This document shows, piece after piece, positions 1-8,608 of a stretch of 44,331 nucleotides of DNA (position 1 is its first letter; every line of letters begins with the position of its first letter). Origin of the DNA: an aff. Roholtiella sp. LEGE 12411 (lineage in GTDB: Bacteria; Cyanobacteriota; Cyanobacteriia; Cyanobacteriales; Nostocaceae); NCBI RefSeq assembly GCF_015206995.1, contig NZ_JADEXR010000044.1:1-44331 (forward strand), read 5' to 3'. The notes beneath the pieces were generated by a model. It was not told where the DNA came from. It saw only the letters and a list, made by a program, of their open reading frames with translations, and ran no database searches. The translations under genes and the position numbers were made by a program.

Positions 1-60
1 GGCATGGGGCGTGGGGCGTGGGGTATTGGAGATTGTATTAGGTAGGGATTAGTGGATTGA
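1..60. repeat. Degenerate G-rich heptanucleotide-type repeat tract
   Basis: The first bases are short G-rich iterations (GGCATGGGGCGTGGGGCGTG and similar), followed by ATTGGA/ATTGAGGA-type iterations. This looks like a degenerate version of the short tandem repeats typical of heterocystous cyanobacteria. It is related in style to tracts at about 508-545, 6765-6800, 41965-42010, 43157-43195 and 44206-44297. Confidence 0.5.
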
Positions 61-72
61 ATATTGGATTGA

Positions 73-336
73 GGATTAGATCCTAACCCTCAACGTAAGC
101 CTGACAATTGGGAAGAGGTATTTGGGGATGGTGAGTTTGGAGATTTCATCAAACCAATCTTTGATACCCTTGACCTTTACTACAGCCAAGGAATTGACCC
201 AAGAGCGATCGCTATCTCGTTCAAGCAGTTAGCGGAGAATAACCCAGAGGCAGATTTGCGAAGACAAAATGAGCGAACTTACAGCTATAACTGTCACATC
301 CCAAAGAAACGGATATATTTAGTACATAAGAACTAA
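73..336 (+). pseudogene. Remnant of a cyanobacterial pentapeptide-repeat-type protein
   Basis: An open frame without a start codon begins after a TGA at 70 and ends at TAA 334-336. Its first ~60 codons read as a coherent acidic segment (starting PNPQRKPDNWEEVFGDGEFG and continuing through DTLDLYYSQGIDPRAIAI to LAENNPEADL). From memory, this resembles a segment that follows the pentapeptide repeats in long cyanobacterial proteins. After about position 265 the translation stops resembling that family and soon terminates, so the piece seems truncated at both ends. A HIP1 site lies inside it. The family assignment is from recall and needs a search. Confidence 0.45.
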
Positions 337-481
337 TGATTGAGAACCTCGTTATTTATTGCTGATTATGGAGAATACATTTGAGCAATTTTTCTATCCC
401 AAATGTGTTTTTTCTAGATCAATGTAATTTTTTACTCTTCTTACCTAAATTTACTTCCGTAATAACCGATTGTGACAGTTA
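288..481. repeat. Region bounded by 11-bp inverted repeats
   Basis: TAACTGTCACA (288-298) is the exact reverse complement of TGTGACAGTTA (471-481). The ~170 bp between them is AT-rich with no recognisable gene, and the left copy lies next to the point where the upstream remnant loses homology. This could be a small non-autonomous insertion or chance; I saw no target-site duplication. Confidence 0.3.
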
Positions 482-873
482 AGTGTGCGGAATGTGGGTT
501 AAAAGAATTCTTGCCCAATGCCCCATGCCCAATCCCCAATGCCCGAATCAAAATAAATATAAATACTAGTAAATTTACTGAAGACAACTCTTGAGTTGCT
601 CACATAAATTTAAAAGTTATTTATAGGACGTTATTTTTGTAGGGATTTACTTAGGTAGAAAATTATGATAAGTTTACCTTGAATATCAAAAATTAAACAA
701 TTTCGGCGCCAATTTTTACAAATCAGCCTTTGTGCTGTACTTTCTGACAAACATGCCTCTAATAAGCAAGTTAATACAGAAAACCAATTTGTATAAAATT
801 ATGTAACATTAACTACTTGATAATCTACTCTCAACCTTAAGTTGCGATAATTTTTTTAAGATAATTAATAACG
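482..873. other. Non-coding stretch upstream of the secretion genes
   Basis: The stretch includes a short CCCAATGCC/CCCCATGCC iteration at about 511-545, the complement of the G-rich repeats elsewhere. The rest is AT-rich DNA, presumably the leader of the downstream genes. I could not define a promoter with confidence. Confidence 0.4.
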
Positions 874-1101
874 GTGGACATACTGTTAACAAGCAATATG
901 AATGCAGGTCTGCAATTAGATAAAGTCGCTCTTTGGGCTTATACGCATCTGCACGCGCTGGCTACCACAAAAGCTTTGCATCTGGCAAAACACCAAGTAC
1001 TGTCGTTGTGGGTAAAAGAGATGGTTATTGTTGAGGCGATTGAGCAACGTTCACGCTCGATGATCGCAGAGTTAGGAGATGGGATCTGGGAGTTGTTTTA
1101 A
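874..1101 (+). CDS. Small hypothetical protein (75 aa)
   Basis: GTG-start frame of 75 codons; an ATG at 898 would give 67 residues. I recognise no family. The product would be mostly helical with no signal peptide or clear membrane segment. It lies just upstream of the type I secretion ABC transporter in the same direction, about 65 bp away, so it could be a leader-type small gene. It could equally be a chance open frame or a decayed remnant, and no convincing ribosome binding site precedes either start. Confidence 0.3.
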   Translation: MDILLTSNMNAGLQLDKVALWAYTHLHALATTKALHLAKHQVLSLWVKEMVIVEAIEQRSRSMIAELGDGIWELF

Positions 1102-1167
1102 TTCTTCCTCCGTAAATTGTAATTTTGATTCCTGACTCCACACTTTTAAGTTGTGAATTGTTTTGAT

Positions 1168-4100
1168 ATGACTTATACCAAGAACGCCTTGCCTGAATTT
1201 CTTACTGCTTTGGAGGGTTTTGACCAACTACCAGAGGAGGCGATCGCCAATCTATCACAACAATTACAGGCTTGGCGCTATCGCATCGGTCAAAAAATCA
1301 TCGGTAAAGACCAACTCCCTGAACAAGTAACAATTATTTACGAGGGACAAGTACGCCTGTTGGGTTATGATCCCCACACGCAAATGCCAATTACCTTAAA
1401 ATTGCTGCAACCAGGAGCAATTATCGGCGAAATTGGTTTGTTACGTCAGGTCGCTTGCGAGACAGCGATCGCCTCTACCGAACTAGTATGTTTAAGCTTG
1501 AGTGCTGCTGAATATTTCAATCTCCTCTCTTCATACCCAGATTTTGCCAATATTCGCAAAAACAACAGTTCTTTAGTAGAAATTTTTGATATTCTCAGCC
1601 TACAGTTGGCACAGCAAGCTAATGCTGCTTTAAATCTCAAAGACCTGACTGAGAAAGCTTTAGCAGGAGCAAAAATACATTACCTTCAGCCAGGAAAAAC
1701 TCCATTCAACCAATTGGATAGTGAAAACATCTGGTTTGTTAGTGGTAGTGGTACAGTTACAAATTTCCCTGTTGGCTCTCGCTTAGAATTGAGCGATGCA
1801 ACAGACGTGATTGATGTTGTTGGGCGAAGTCCCGCACGTTTGATTGGTGTACGACCGTTAGATTTGTTCTTGCTTGATAATAATCAGGTAGAGCTTGAAG
1901 TAAATGTAAATGACACCGAACCAAATGGCACAGATGAGCTAGAAATTCCCTACGCCTCAACCGCAGAAGCTCCCCACTCAGACCCTTATGCGTCACAAGA
2001 TAGACAAAAACATAAAAAATTCCCGTTTGTTCGTGGTAAGGGAGAATTAAATACCGCCTTCGCCTGTTTTCAAATGCTCACGAAGCACTTGGAAATGCCA
2101 TTTCGTCGGGAGGTGGTTCGCCGCATCTTAACTGAGCAAATCAAACGCCAGGGTACTATATCTTTTCAAGTTACTGCTTATTTAGCAGAGTTAATTGGAC
2201 TCAAAGCGCAGTTAATAGATTTACCCATCGCCTCAGTGACGCGCATTCCCACACCCGCGCTGATTCGCTATGGTGATAGTTTTGCAGTCTTATATGCAGC
2301 AGATGCGAGCACTATTGTTGTGGGTGTACCATCTCAAGGAATTGTGCGGTGCAAACCCTCTCAATTCGTTGACCAATTAGATGTTGATGAAACCAATTTA
2401 CCGCCGCAAGTCAGGGTATTGCTGCTCGCTTCCACCAAAGATACACCCAAAGAGCGCTTTGGTTTGCGGTGGTTTTTGCCCTATTTATCACGTCACCGCC
2501 GAGTCCTAATAGAAGTCTTTATTGCTTCCTTTTTCGTGCAGTTAGCAGCGCTAGCAAATCCGCTAGTCGTTCAGTTAATTATCGACAAAGTTATCGCTCA
2601 AAACAGTATTAGTACTCTGCATATTTTGGGCATTCTGCTATTAGTAGTAGGACTATTTGAAGCAGTATTGACCACCTTGCGAACTTACTTATTTGTCGAT
2701 ACTACAAACCGCATCGATATGGGTTTGGGGTCACAAATTATTGACCATTTACTACGCTTACCGCTGCGCTATTTTGAACGCCGACCAGTGGGTGAGTTGG
2801 CTACTCGGATCAACGAATTAGAAAATATCCGCCAGTTTCTCACAGGTACTGCTTTAACAGTAGGATTGGATGCTGTCTTTTCGGTAGTTTATATCGGTGT
2901 GATGCTGATTTATAGTTGGCAACTAACCTTGGTAGGTTTAGGCACAATTCCAGTGTTTGTGATTATCACTTTAATGGCCTCGCCGACCATTAGCAGACAA
3001 TTACGTGCTAAAGCCGAACGCAACTCCGAAACTCAATCTTATTTAGTTGAAGTAATGTCGGGGATTCAAACGGTAAAAGCACAAAATATTGAATTGCGAT
3101 CGCGCTTTTCTTGGCAAGAGCGTTATGCTCGTTTTGTAGCAGCAGGCTTTAAAACCGTTGTAACTTCTACCCTGGCCAATTCTACCAGCAACTTTCTCAA
3201 TAAACTCAGCAGCTTAATGGTTTTGTGGGTGGGAGCTTATCTGGTACTCAAAGGAGAGTTAACTTTAGGCGAATTAATTGCCTTTAGAATCATATCGGGT
3301 TACGTTACAAGTCCCATATTACGCCTAGCTCAACTTTGGCAGAGCTTCCAAGAAACTGCATTGTCTTTAGAGCGTTTAAGTGATATCGTCGATACGCCCC
3401 AAGAAGCAGAAACAGACCGTCAAAATATTCCCTTACCTACGATCGTCGGAGCAGTGAAATATGAGAATGTTTCCTTCCGATTTGCGCCGAGTGGGCCTCT
3501 ACAACTGATTAATGTCAATCTAGAATTTGCTCCCGGAAAATTTGTCGGCATCGTCGGCCAAAGTGGCTCTGGTAAAAGTACGATGATGAAGTTACTGCTG
3601 AGGCTTTACGAAACAGAGTCTGGCAGAATTTTGATTGATGGTTACGACATTTCCAAGGTAGAGCTTTATTCGTTACGGCGACAGGTTGGTGTAGTTCCCC
3701 AAGAGTCGCTGTTATTTGATGGCACAGTTCAGGAAAATATTGCCTTGACAAATCCCGATGCTACAACCGAGGAAATTATTGAAGCGGCTAGGGTTGCCGC
3801 TGCCCACGAATTTATTATGAGCTTGCCCAACGGTTATAATACGCGAGTGGGTGAACGTGGTGCGGCACTTTCAGGTGGACAACGACAAAGAATTGCGATC
3901 GCCCGCTCAGTTTTACAACGACCAAAATTATTAGTTCTAGATGAAGCAACTAGCGCTTTAGATTATCCCACAGAACGACAAGTCTGTCTCAATTTAGCCA
4001 AAGCATTTCAGGGTGATACAGTATTTTTTATTACCCACCGTTTGAACACCGTGAGTAATGCAGATGTTATTGTCGTGATGGATGGTGGTAGGGTGATAGA

Positions 4101-4179
4101 ACAAGGAAGCCATCAAGAACTAATGGCTTCTAAAGGTCATTATTATTACCTGTATCAGCAACAAGAAGTAAATTTGTAA
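1168..4179 (+). CDS. Type I secretion ABC transporter with cNMP-binding and C39-like domains
   Basis: Inner-membrane exporter ATPase/permease of the HlyB class, ~1003 aa. Domain order: cyclic-nucleotide-binding-like domain (~residues 20-130), linker, C39-like peptidase domain (~290-420), transmembrane domain (~430-710), ABC ATPase (~750-1000). The ATPase has Walker A GQSGSGKS (797-804), signature LSGGQRQR and Walker B LLVLDEATSALD, so it should be active. The C39-like domain lacks the usual DCG catalytic Cys context (ELNTAFACFQM), suggesting substrate binding rather than leader cleavage. ATG 1168 is preferred by family N-termini; an in-frame GTG at 1153 is the alternative. The HlyD-type partner follows at 4392. 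HetC-like proteins share this architecture, but I cannot assign that orthology. Confidence 0.9.
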   Translation: MTYTKNALPEFLTALEGFDQLPEEAIANLSQQLQAWRYRIGQKIIGKDQLPEQVTIIYEGQVRLLGYDPHTQMPITLKLLQPGAIIGEIGLLRQVACETAIASTELVCLSLSAAEYFNLLSSYPDFANIRKNNSSLVEIFDILSLQLAQQANAALNLKDLTEKALAGAKIHYLQPGKTPFNQLDSENIWFVSGSGTVTNFPVGSRLELSDATDVIDVVGRSPARLIGVRPLDLFLLDNNQVELEVNVNDTEPNGTDELEIPYASTAEAPHSDPYASQDRQKHKKFPFVRGKGELNTAFACFQMLTKHLEMPFRREVVRRILTEQIKRQGTISFQVTAYLAELIGLKAQLIDLPIASVTRIPTPALIRYGDSFAVLYAADASTIVVGVPSQGIVRCKPSQFVDQLDVDETNLPPQVRVLLLASTKDTPKERFGLRWFLPYLSRHRRVLIEVFIASFFVQLAALANPLVVQLIIDKVIAQNSISTLHILGILLLVVGLFEAVLTTLRTYLFVDTTNRIDMGLGSQIIDHLLRLPLRYFERRPVGELATRINELENIRQFLTGTALTVGLDAVFSVVYIGVMLIYSWQLTLVGLGTIPVFVIITLMASPTISRQLRAKAERNSETQSYLVEVMSGIQTVKAQNIELRSRFSWQERYARFVAAGFKTVVTSTLANSTSNFLNKLSSLMVLWVGAYLVLKGELTLGELIAFRIISGYVTSPILRLAQLWQSFQETALSLERLSDIVDTPQEAETDRQNIPLPTIVGAVKYENVSFRFAPSGPLQLINVNLEFAPGKFVGIVGQSGSGKSTMMKLLLRLYETESGRILIDGYDISKVELYSLRRQVGVVPQESLLFDGTVQENIALTNPDATTEEIIEAARVAAAHEFIMSLPNGYNTRVGERGAALSGGQRQRIAIARSVLQRPKLLVLDEATSALDYPTERQVCLNLAKAFQGDTVFFITHRLNTVSNADVIVVMDGGRVIEQGSHQELMASKGHYYYLYQQQEVNL

Positions 4180-4257
4180 TTAGTAGGGGCAAGGCATCAG
4201 TAGATACTCCTTGTGCCCAGATTAGTTAAGTGTCATATTTTTAACGCCAGAGGTTGT

Positions 4258-4316
4258 CCAGAGTCAAAGGTCAAAAGTCCAAAAAATCTTGACCCTTGAC
4301 CCTTGACTCTTATACC
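4258..4316. repeat. TTGACCC heptamer iterations
   Basis: Short iterations of TTGACCC on the right, with AAAGGTCAAAAGTCC-like complementary sequence on the left, could fold into an imperfect hairpin in the 212-bp gap between the ABC transporter and adaptor genes. It resembles the heptanucleotide repeats of heterocystous cyanobacteria. It may act as an intercistronic structure or be simple repeat expansion. Confidence 0.4.
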
Positions 4317-4391
4317 AGAAGCCTTGTGTGCCAGTTGCGTAAGTCCTAAAGTACTAATTCTCAATCCAATCATCCAACATCTAAAATCACT

Positions 4392-5975
4392 ATGGCTCTT
4401 ATAAACGGTAATAAACTCAACGGTAATCATAAAAACGGCAAGCAAAAAAACGGAGTCAAGCGAGATTCACAGGTAGTTACAGATCAACGTAAGGCTGCTA
4501 AACAGCCATTAATTACCTCAAATGATTCTAACTTTGAGCAATCTGTTGTTTTACGCCAATCTCCAGTTTGGTCACGTACAATCATGGTGACTCTAGTGGG
4601 ATTAGCCTGTTTTGGTATTGGTTGGGCTTGTTTAGCCAAAATCGAGCAAGTGATACCAGCGACAGGTCAATTAAAGCCGGAAGCTACAGTTAAAGAGGTT
4701 CAAGCTCCGGTGAGTGGAGTAGTCAAAGAGCTTTATGTGAAAGATGGGCAACAGGTAAAGTCAGGAGATTTGCTGCTGACTTTCGATTCTATCGCCACCG
4801 TTGCTGAATTAAATTCCTTAAACAAAATTCGCACTGCTTTAAATCAAGAAAACCAAATTTATCGCCGATTGATGGGAGCAAGTTCTGGTACAGCATCTGA
4901 ACTGCAATTTTTGCGCGGTAAACTGTCACAAGAAGCGACTTTTCTCTTAAAAAGTCGCGCATCGTTAGTTGCAGAAAATCAATTATTGCGAACTCAATTA
5001 GAGAATTTTGGCCAAGGTACAGGACTAGGAGTTGATGAGCAAGAACGTATACAAGTTGCCAAAAGGGAATTAGACTCTCGCTCAGCAGCAGGGCAGTTGG
5101 AAGTAGAAAAAACTAAAAAACAACTTGCTCAAAATGAAGTAAAACTAGAAGATACTAAAGCAAGTTTAGCCATCCAGCAAAGGATTTTAGATAAACTTAA
5201 AATCTTGGCAGAAGAAGGTGGTGTTTCTCAGCTTCAGTATCTTAACCAGCAACAACAAGTACAAAGTCTCGCAGCAGAAGTAGCACAATTATTTCAAGAA
5301 GGACAACGCCTCAAGTTTGATATTGAAAAAGGGCGACAAAACTTAAACAATACTGTGGCTGCTTCTGATAAAGGTATTTTGGATAAGATAGGTGACAACA
5401 AAAAGAGCATTGCTGAAATTGATAGCCAATTCATGAAAGTTGTGCTGGAAAATGAACAACGTTTAGCAGATATCAATAGCAAAATCTCTCAAACCCGGTT
5501 AAACGTCAAATATCAAGAACTTCGCGCTCCTGTAGCCGGAACAGTTTTTGACTTGCAAGCAAAAAACCCTGGCTTTGTCGCGAATACCACGCAAAAACTC
5601 CTCCAAATTGTGCCCAACGATAACTATATCGCTGAGGTTTTCATCACTAACAAAGATATTGGTTTCGTACGCAAAGGAATGAAAGTAGATGTCAGGATTG
5701 ACTCTTTTCCTTACAGCGAATTTGGTGATATTAAAGGAGAAGTAATCGGGTTGGGGTCAGATGCATTACCGCCAGATGAAACACATCAGTTTTATCGATT
5801 TCCAGCAAAAATAAAATTAGATAAACAATCCTTAAAAATTAGGGATAAAAATGTTTTCTTACAGTCAGGGATGTCGATTAGTGCCAATATTAAAGTGCGC
5901 GAAGAACGAACAGTGATGAGTTTGTTCACCGAGTTGTTTACTAAACAAGTAGAGACTCTCAAAGAGGTACGTTAA
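4392..5975 (+). CDS. HlyD-family membrane fusion protein of type I secretion
   Basis: Periplasmic adaptor (527 aa) that would link the upstream ABC transporter to a TolC-like outer-membrane channel. The N-terminus is polar and Asn/Lys-rich. One transmembrane segment follows at about residues 58-80 (TIMVTLVGLACFGIGWAC), then a lipoyl/barrel-sandwich half (EVQAPVSGVVKELYVKDGQQ), a long coiled-coil hairpin (~130-360), the second lipoyl half (ELRAPVAGTVFDLQ) and a beta-barrel region. Start ATG 4392 fits the frame. The 212-bp gap and shared strand suggest co-expression with the ABC gene. No TolC gene is present in the window. Confidence 0.9.
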   Translation: MALINGNKLNGNHKNGKQKNGVKRDSQVVTDQRKAAKQPLITSNDSNFEQSVVLRQSPVWSRTIMVTLVGLACFGIGWACLAKIEQVIPATGQLKPEATVKEVQAPVSGVVKELYVKDGQQVKSGDLLLTFDSIATVAELNSLNKIRTALNQENQIYRRLMGASSGTASELQFLRGKLSQEATFLLKSRASLVAENQLLRTQLENFGQGTGLGVDEQERIQVAKRELDSRSAAGQLEVEKTKKQLAQNEVKLEDTKASLAIQQRILDKLKILAEEGGVSQLQYLNQQQQVQSLAAEVAQLFQEGQRLKFDIEKGRQNLNNTVAASDKGILDKIGDNKKSIAEIDSQFMKVVLENEQRLADINSKISQTRLNVKYQELRAPVAGTVFDLQAKNPGFVANTTQKLLQIVPNDNYIAEVFITNKDIGFVRKGMKVDVRIDSFPYSEFGDIKGEVIGLGSDALPPDETHQFYRFPAKIKLDKQSLKIRDKNVFLQSGMSISANIKVREERTVMSLFTELFTKQVETLKEVR

Positions 5976-5978
5976 TAT

Positions 5979-6572
5979 TTGAAACTAGAAGGCATTAGGG
6001 AAGAGGTAATTAGTCAAGTTGTAGTTTATATTAAGAAATATTACCAATTCCCAATCTATCATCCAAAGTTTAGAATGATTTACCCCCAACGCATCGAACC
6101 CGCTCCCGGACAAGAATCAGTTTGGGATTACCCTCGTCCGCCTCGTTTGGAGGACACAAGCAAACATATCCAAATTATCTTTAATGGCGTAACAATTGTA
6201 GATACCAGTAGTGCGAAGCGTGTTTTAGAAACTAGTCATCCACCCTCTTACTACATCCCTCCTGCGGATATCAAAATGGAACATCTGCTATTGACGCCGC
6301 AATCTAGCTTTTGCGAGTGGAAAGGAGCAGCTGGTTACTACACAATCAGTGTAGATGATAAAGAAGTCCAGAAGGCTGCCTGGTTCTACCCCAACCCCAC
6401 ACCAGCTTTTGCATCTATTAAAGATTATGTAGCTTTTTATGTTCATCTCATGGATGCTTGCTATGTTAATGACGAAAAAGTACAACCGCAACCAGGTAAC
6501 TTCTACGGGGGTTGGATAACTAGTGATATTGTTGGGCCGTTCAAAGGTGTCCCTGGCTCTTGGGGATGGTGA
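5979..6572 (+). CDS. DUF427 family protein
   Basis: Small soluble protein with the DUF427 pattern: a HPPSYYIPPADIKMEHL stretch, then FCEWKGAAGYYTI, AWFYPNPTPAF, YVAFY and a C-terminal WITSDIVGPFKG. The family is widespread; its function is not established as far as I know. The frame opens at TTG 5979, three bases after the adaptor gene stop, with a GAGG 11 bases upstream. The in-frame ATG at 6075 (MIYPQRIEPAPGQ) is where cyanobacterial homologues seem to begin, so the real protein may be about 165 aa. The tight spacing suggests translational coupling to the secretion genes. A hairpin follows at 6628-6653. Confidence 0.8.
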   Translation: MKLEGIREEVISQVVVYIKKYYQFPIYHPKFRMIYPQRIEPAPGQESVWDYPRPPRLEDTSKHIQIIFNGVTIVDTSSAKRVLETSHPPSYYIPPADIKMEHLLLTPQSSFCEWKGAAGYYTISVDDKEVQKAAWFYPNPTPAFASIKDYVAFYVHLMDACYVNDEKVQPQPGNFYGGWITSDIVGPFKGVPGSWGW

Positions 6573-6627
6573 GGCTCATTCAGTTTTTACCAAAAGTCTT
6601 TATTACAGCAAATATTTCTTTGTTTAT

Positions 6628-6653
6628 AGGGTAGGCATTATGATGCCTACCCT
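6628..6653. terminator. Perfect 11-bp stem-loop after the DUF427 gene
   Basis: AGGGTAGGCAT (6628-6638), loop TATG, then ATGCCTACCCT (6643-6653) form a perfect hairpin 56 bp after the stop codon. There is no clear U-run behind it. It could be a terminator, an mRNA 3' stabiliser, or a copy of a dispersed cyanobacterial palindrome. Confidence 0.5.
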
Positions 6654-6764
6654 ACTGTAGTCTATTCAGATAAAATCCACTGCAAATGTTGAATAGTCTA
6701 ACACAACCGATAGGATTCCTATTTGATTTTTGAAAGAACTGCGTACACCTCTAACTCCCTTTTT

Positions 6765-6800
6765 TCCCATTTCCCATTCCCTATCCCCTATCCCCCATTC
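6765..6800. repeat. C-rich short repeat tract (TTCCCAT / CTATCCC)
   Basis: Iterations of CCCATTT, CCCATTC and CTATCCC are the complement of the GGGATAG tract at 41965-42010. It is a degenerate heptanucleotide repeat in the 476-bp gap between the DUF427 gene and the DevB-like gene. The rest of this gap (6573-7048) holds the two hairpins listed separately and AT-rich leader sequence. Confidence 0.5.
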
Positions 6801-6836
6801 GGTGTCTCTACAAGTCAGCATTTTCATGAATCATAC

Positions 6837-6864
6837 GTAGAGACGTTACATGTAACGTCTCTAC
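6837..6864. repeat. 28-bp perfect palindrome
   Basis: GTAGAGACGTTACA is followed immediately by its exact reverse complement (TGTAACGTCTCTAC). From memory, close variants occur many times in Nostoc-type genomes as dispersed hairpins. It lies ~185 bp upstream of the DevB-like gene. Confidence 0.7.
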
Positions 6865-7048
6865 AGGGTTTCGGGTTTTATTTATGTACTTCATATACCT
6901 GAAATCTGCTGTATGACTAAAGTCATTAATTTAAATGACTTTAGGCAGTAAGAATAATATATTTTTTAAATTAGCATTAAATCATAGTTCAATTTTGCAA
7001 GTAAAAACACACAAATTTTGTGGCTAGCGCTAATTTGGTGTGAGATAT

Positions 7049-8269
7049 ATGACCAAAATACTCAAGTTTAATGTTCAATTAATAATGGGAAAATTGCAGC
7101 GATTAATAATTATTTTAAGCATAGTTGGTGTATGCACTGCTTGTGATTCCACACAGCAAAATTCTACCCCAGACACTTCTGTAAAACTTGCTCCAGCTAC
7201 ATCTGTTGTAGCTCTGGGACGGATTGAACCTGAAGGTGAAGTAATTAAACTTTCAGTAGCCAATGCCCAAGACAGCCGTATTAACAAAATTTTAGTTAAG
7301 GAAGGTGACTTTGTAAAAGCAAATCAAGTAATTGCGATTTTGCAAGGAATCGATAATAGTGAAGCTGCTTTAAGAGATGCTTTGACACAAATGCAGCTAA
7401 AAAAGGTAGAACTTACAAAAGTGCAGCAAGGGGAGGCAAAGAAGGCAGAGCTGAAGGTACAAGAGGCGGCGATCGCACGTCTATATTCACAAATAGACAC
7501 AGAAGTCAAGCAAAAAAAAGCTGTAGTTTCTAGTGCAGAAGCAGCTTTATATGAAGCCCAATTAACCTTTGAGCGTCGGCAAACTTTAGCAACCCAAGGA
7601 GCAATCTCTCGTGCAGATAGAGATGTAGCACAGCGTGAACTAGCAACTGCTCAAGCTACTCTAATTGAAAGAAAAGCAGATTTAGAGCAAACTACAAAAA
7701 TCCTCCCAGTAGAAATTACCCAAGAAAAAGAAAGGCTAGCAGAGCTACTGGAAGTACGTCCAGTAGACATCAAGATTGCTCAGTTGGAATTTGAGAAAGC
7801 TAAGATTGCTGTTGATCAAAGAAAAGCAGATTTAGAAAATACTAAAGTACGAGCGCCCATAGCGGGACAAATTCTCAGAATTAATACTCGCATTGGCGAG
7901 CAAGTTAACATGACTCAAGGCATTGTAGAACTGGCTCGGACTAACCAGATGTTTGCAGTTGCCGAAATTTCTGAGACTGATATTGGCAAAATCCGTCCTG
8001 GACAACGGGCAACTATTACCAGCGAGTATGGCGGTTTTCCAAATGAAATTCGTGGTGCAGTTGAACAGATTGGTTTACAAATCGGTAGGAAATCACTCCA
8101 AGATGCTGCTGCTACCAACAGTCCAACTACCGACCAAAATGCACGTATTGTTGCAGTCAAAGTCCGAATTGATAAACAAGATAGTCCGAAAGTTGCTGGA
8201 CTGACTAATATGCAGGTAAGAGTGAAACTTAACTTACAGCAAATAAATCAAATAAGTACTAAAAATTAG
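7049..8269 (+). CDS. devB: DevB-like periplasmic adaptor of an ABC exporter
   Basis: HlyD/DevB-type membrane fusion protein (~406 aa). A hydrophobic N-terminus (LIIILSIVGVCTAC, with cysteines that could serve as a loose lipobox) is followed by a split lipoyl domain (ALGRIEPEGEV near residues 55-65; VRAPIAGQILRI near 270), a coiled-coil hairpin between them, and a C-terminal beta-barrel. DevB works with the DevA ATPase and DevC permease; in heterocysts the set exports glycolipids through a TolC-like channel. Here devC and devA lie 1.4-2.7 kb downstream with a hydroxylase gene in between. Starts at GTG 7040, ATG 7049 or ATG 7085 are all possible. The symbol marks the family, not orthology to the heterocyst gene. 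Confidence 0.85.
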   Translation: MTKILKFNVQLIMGKLQRLIIILSIVGVCTACDSTQQNSTPDTSVKLAPATSVVALGRIEPEGEVIKLSVANAQDSRINKILVKEGDFVKANQVIAILQGIDNSEAALRDALTQMQLKKVELTKVQQGEAKKAELKVQEAAIARLYSQIDTEVKQKKAVVSSAEAALYEAQLTFERRQTLATQGAISRADRDVAQRELATAQATLIERKADLEQTTKILPVEITQEKERLAELLEVRPVDIKIAQLEFEKAKIAVDQRKADLENTKVRAPIAGQILRINTRIGEQVNMTQGIVELARTNQMFAVAEISETDIGKIRPGQRATITSEYGGFPNEIRGAVEQIGLQIGRKSLQDAAATNSPTTDQNARIVAVKVRIDKQDSPKVAGLTNMQVRVKLNLQQINQISTKN

Positions 8270-8608
8270 CTCCTAGCTGTTAACTATTTTGACCATTTTT
8301 TGACTTTTTTCAAACATTTTTGCACAAATGATCATTTAATTTTTTTGAGAATATTATCCTCTTTACATTAATCTTGTTATGACAAATATTACTTTGATAA
8401 CAAATTAGCAGATTGAAGTAATTTATATCAAAACCATTTATTAAAGTCCTAATGAGTAAAAAAAATCAGTTTAAACTGATTTGATGAATAATTTGACCTA
8501 TTTTAGTAGAGTTTAACTCTTAGGGATGAAATAAATGGATTTCCAAGTGCTCGCCCAAAGGTAATTGTTCTTGTCAATTAAGTGTAATTCGAGAGGAAGA
8601 GTGAAGTT
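8270..8608. other. Intergenic region between devB-like and hydroxylase genes
   Basis: The region is AT-rich. It contains a perfect 20-bp palindrome at 8463-8482 (AAATCAGTTTAAACTGATTT) and a smaller inverted repeat AGAGTT/AACTCT at 8508-8520. Either could be a terminator-like stem or a regulator-binding site for the hydroxylase. A 15-bp string, TGTTCTTGTCAATTA, occurs at 8566 and again at 8670 inside the gene. No gene is seen. Confidence 0.5.
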
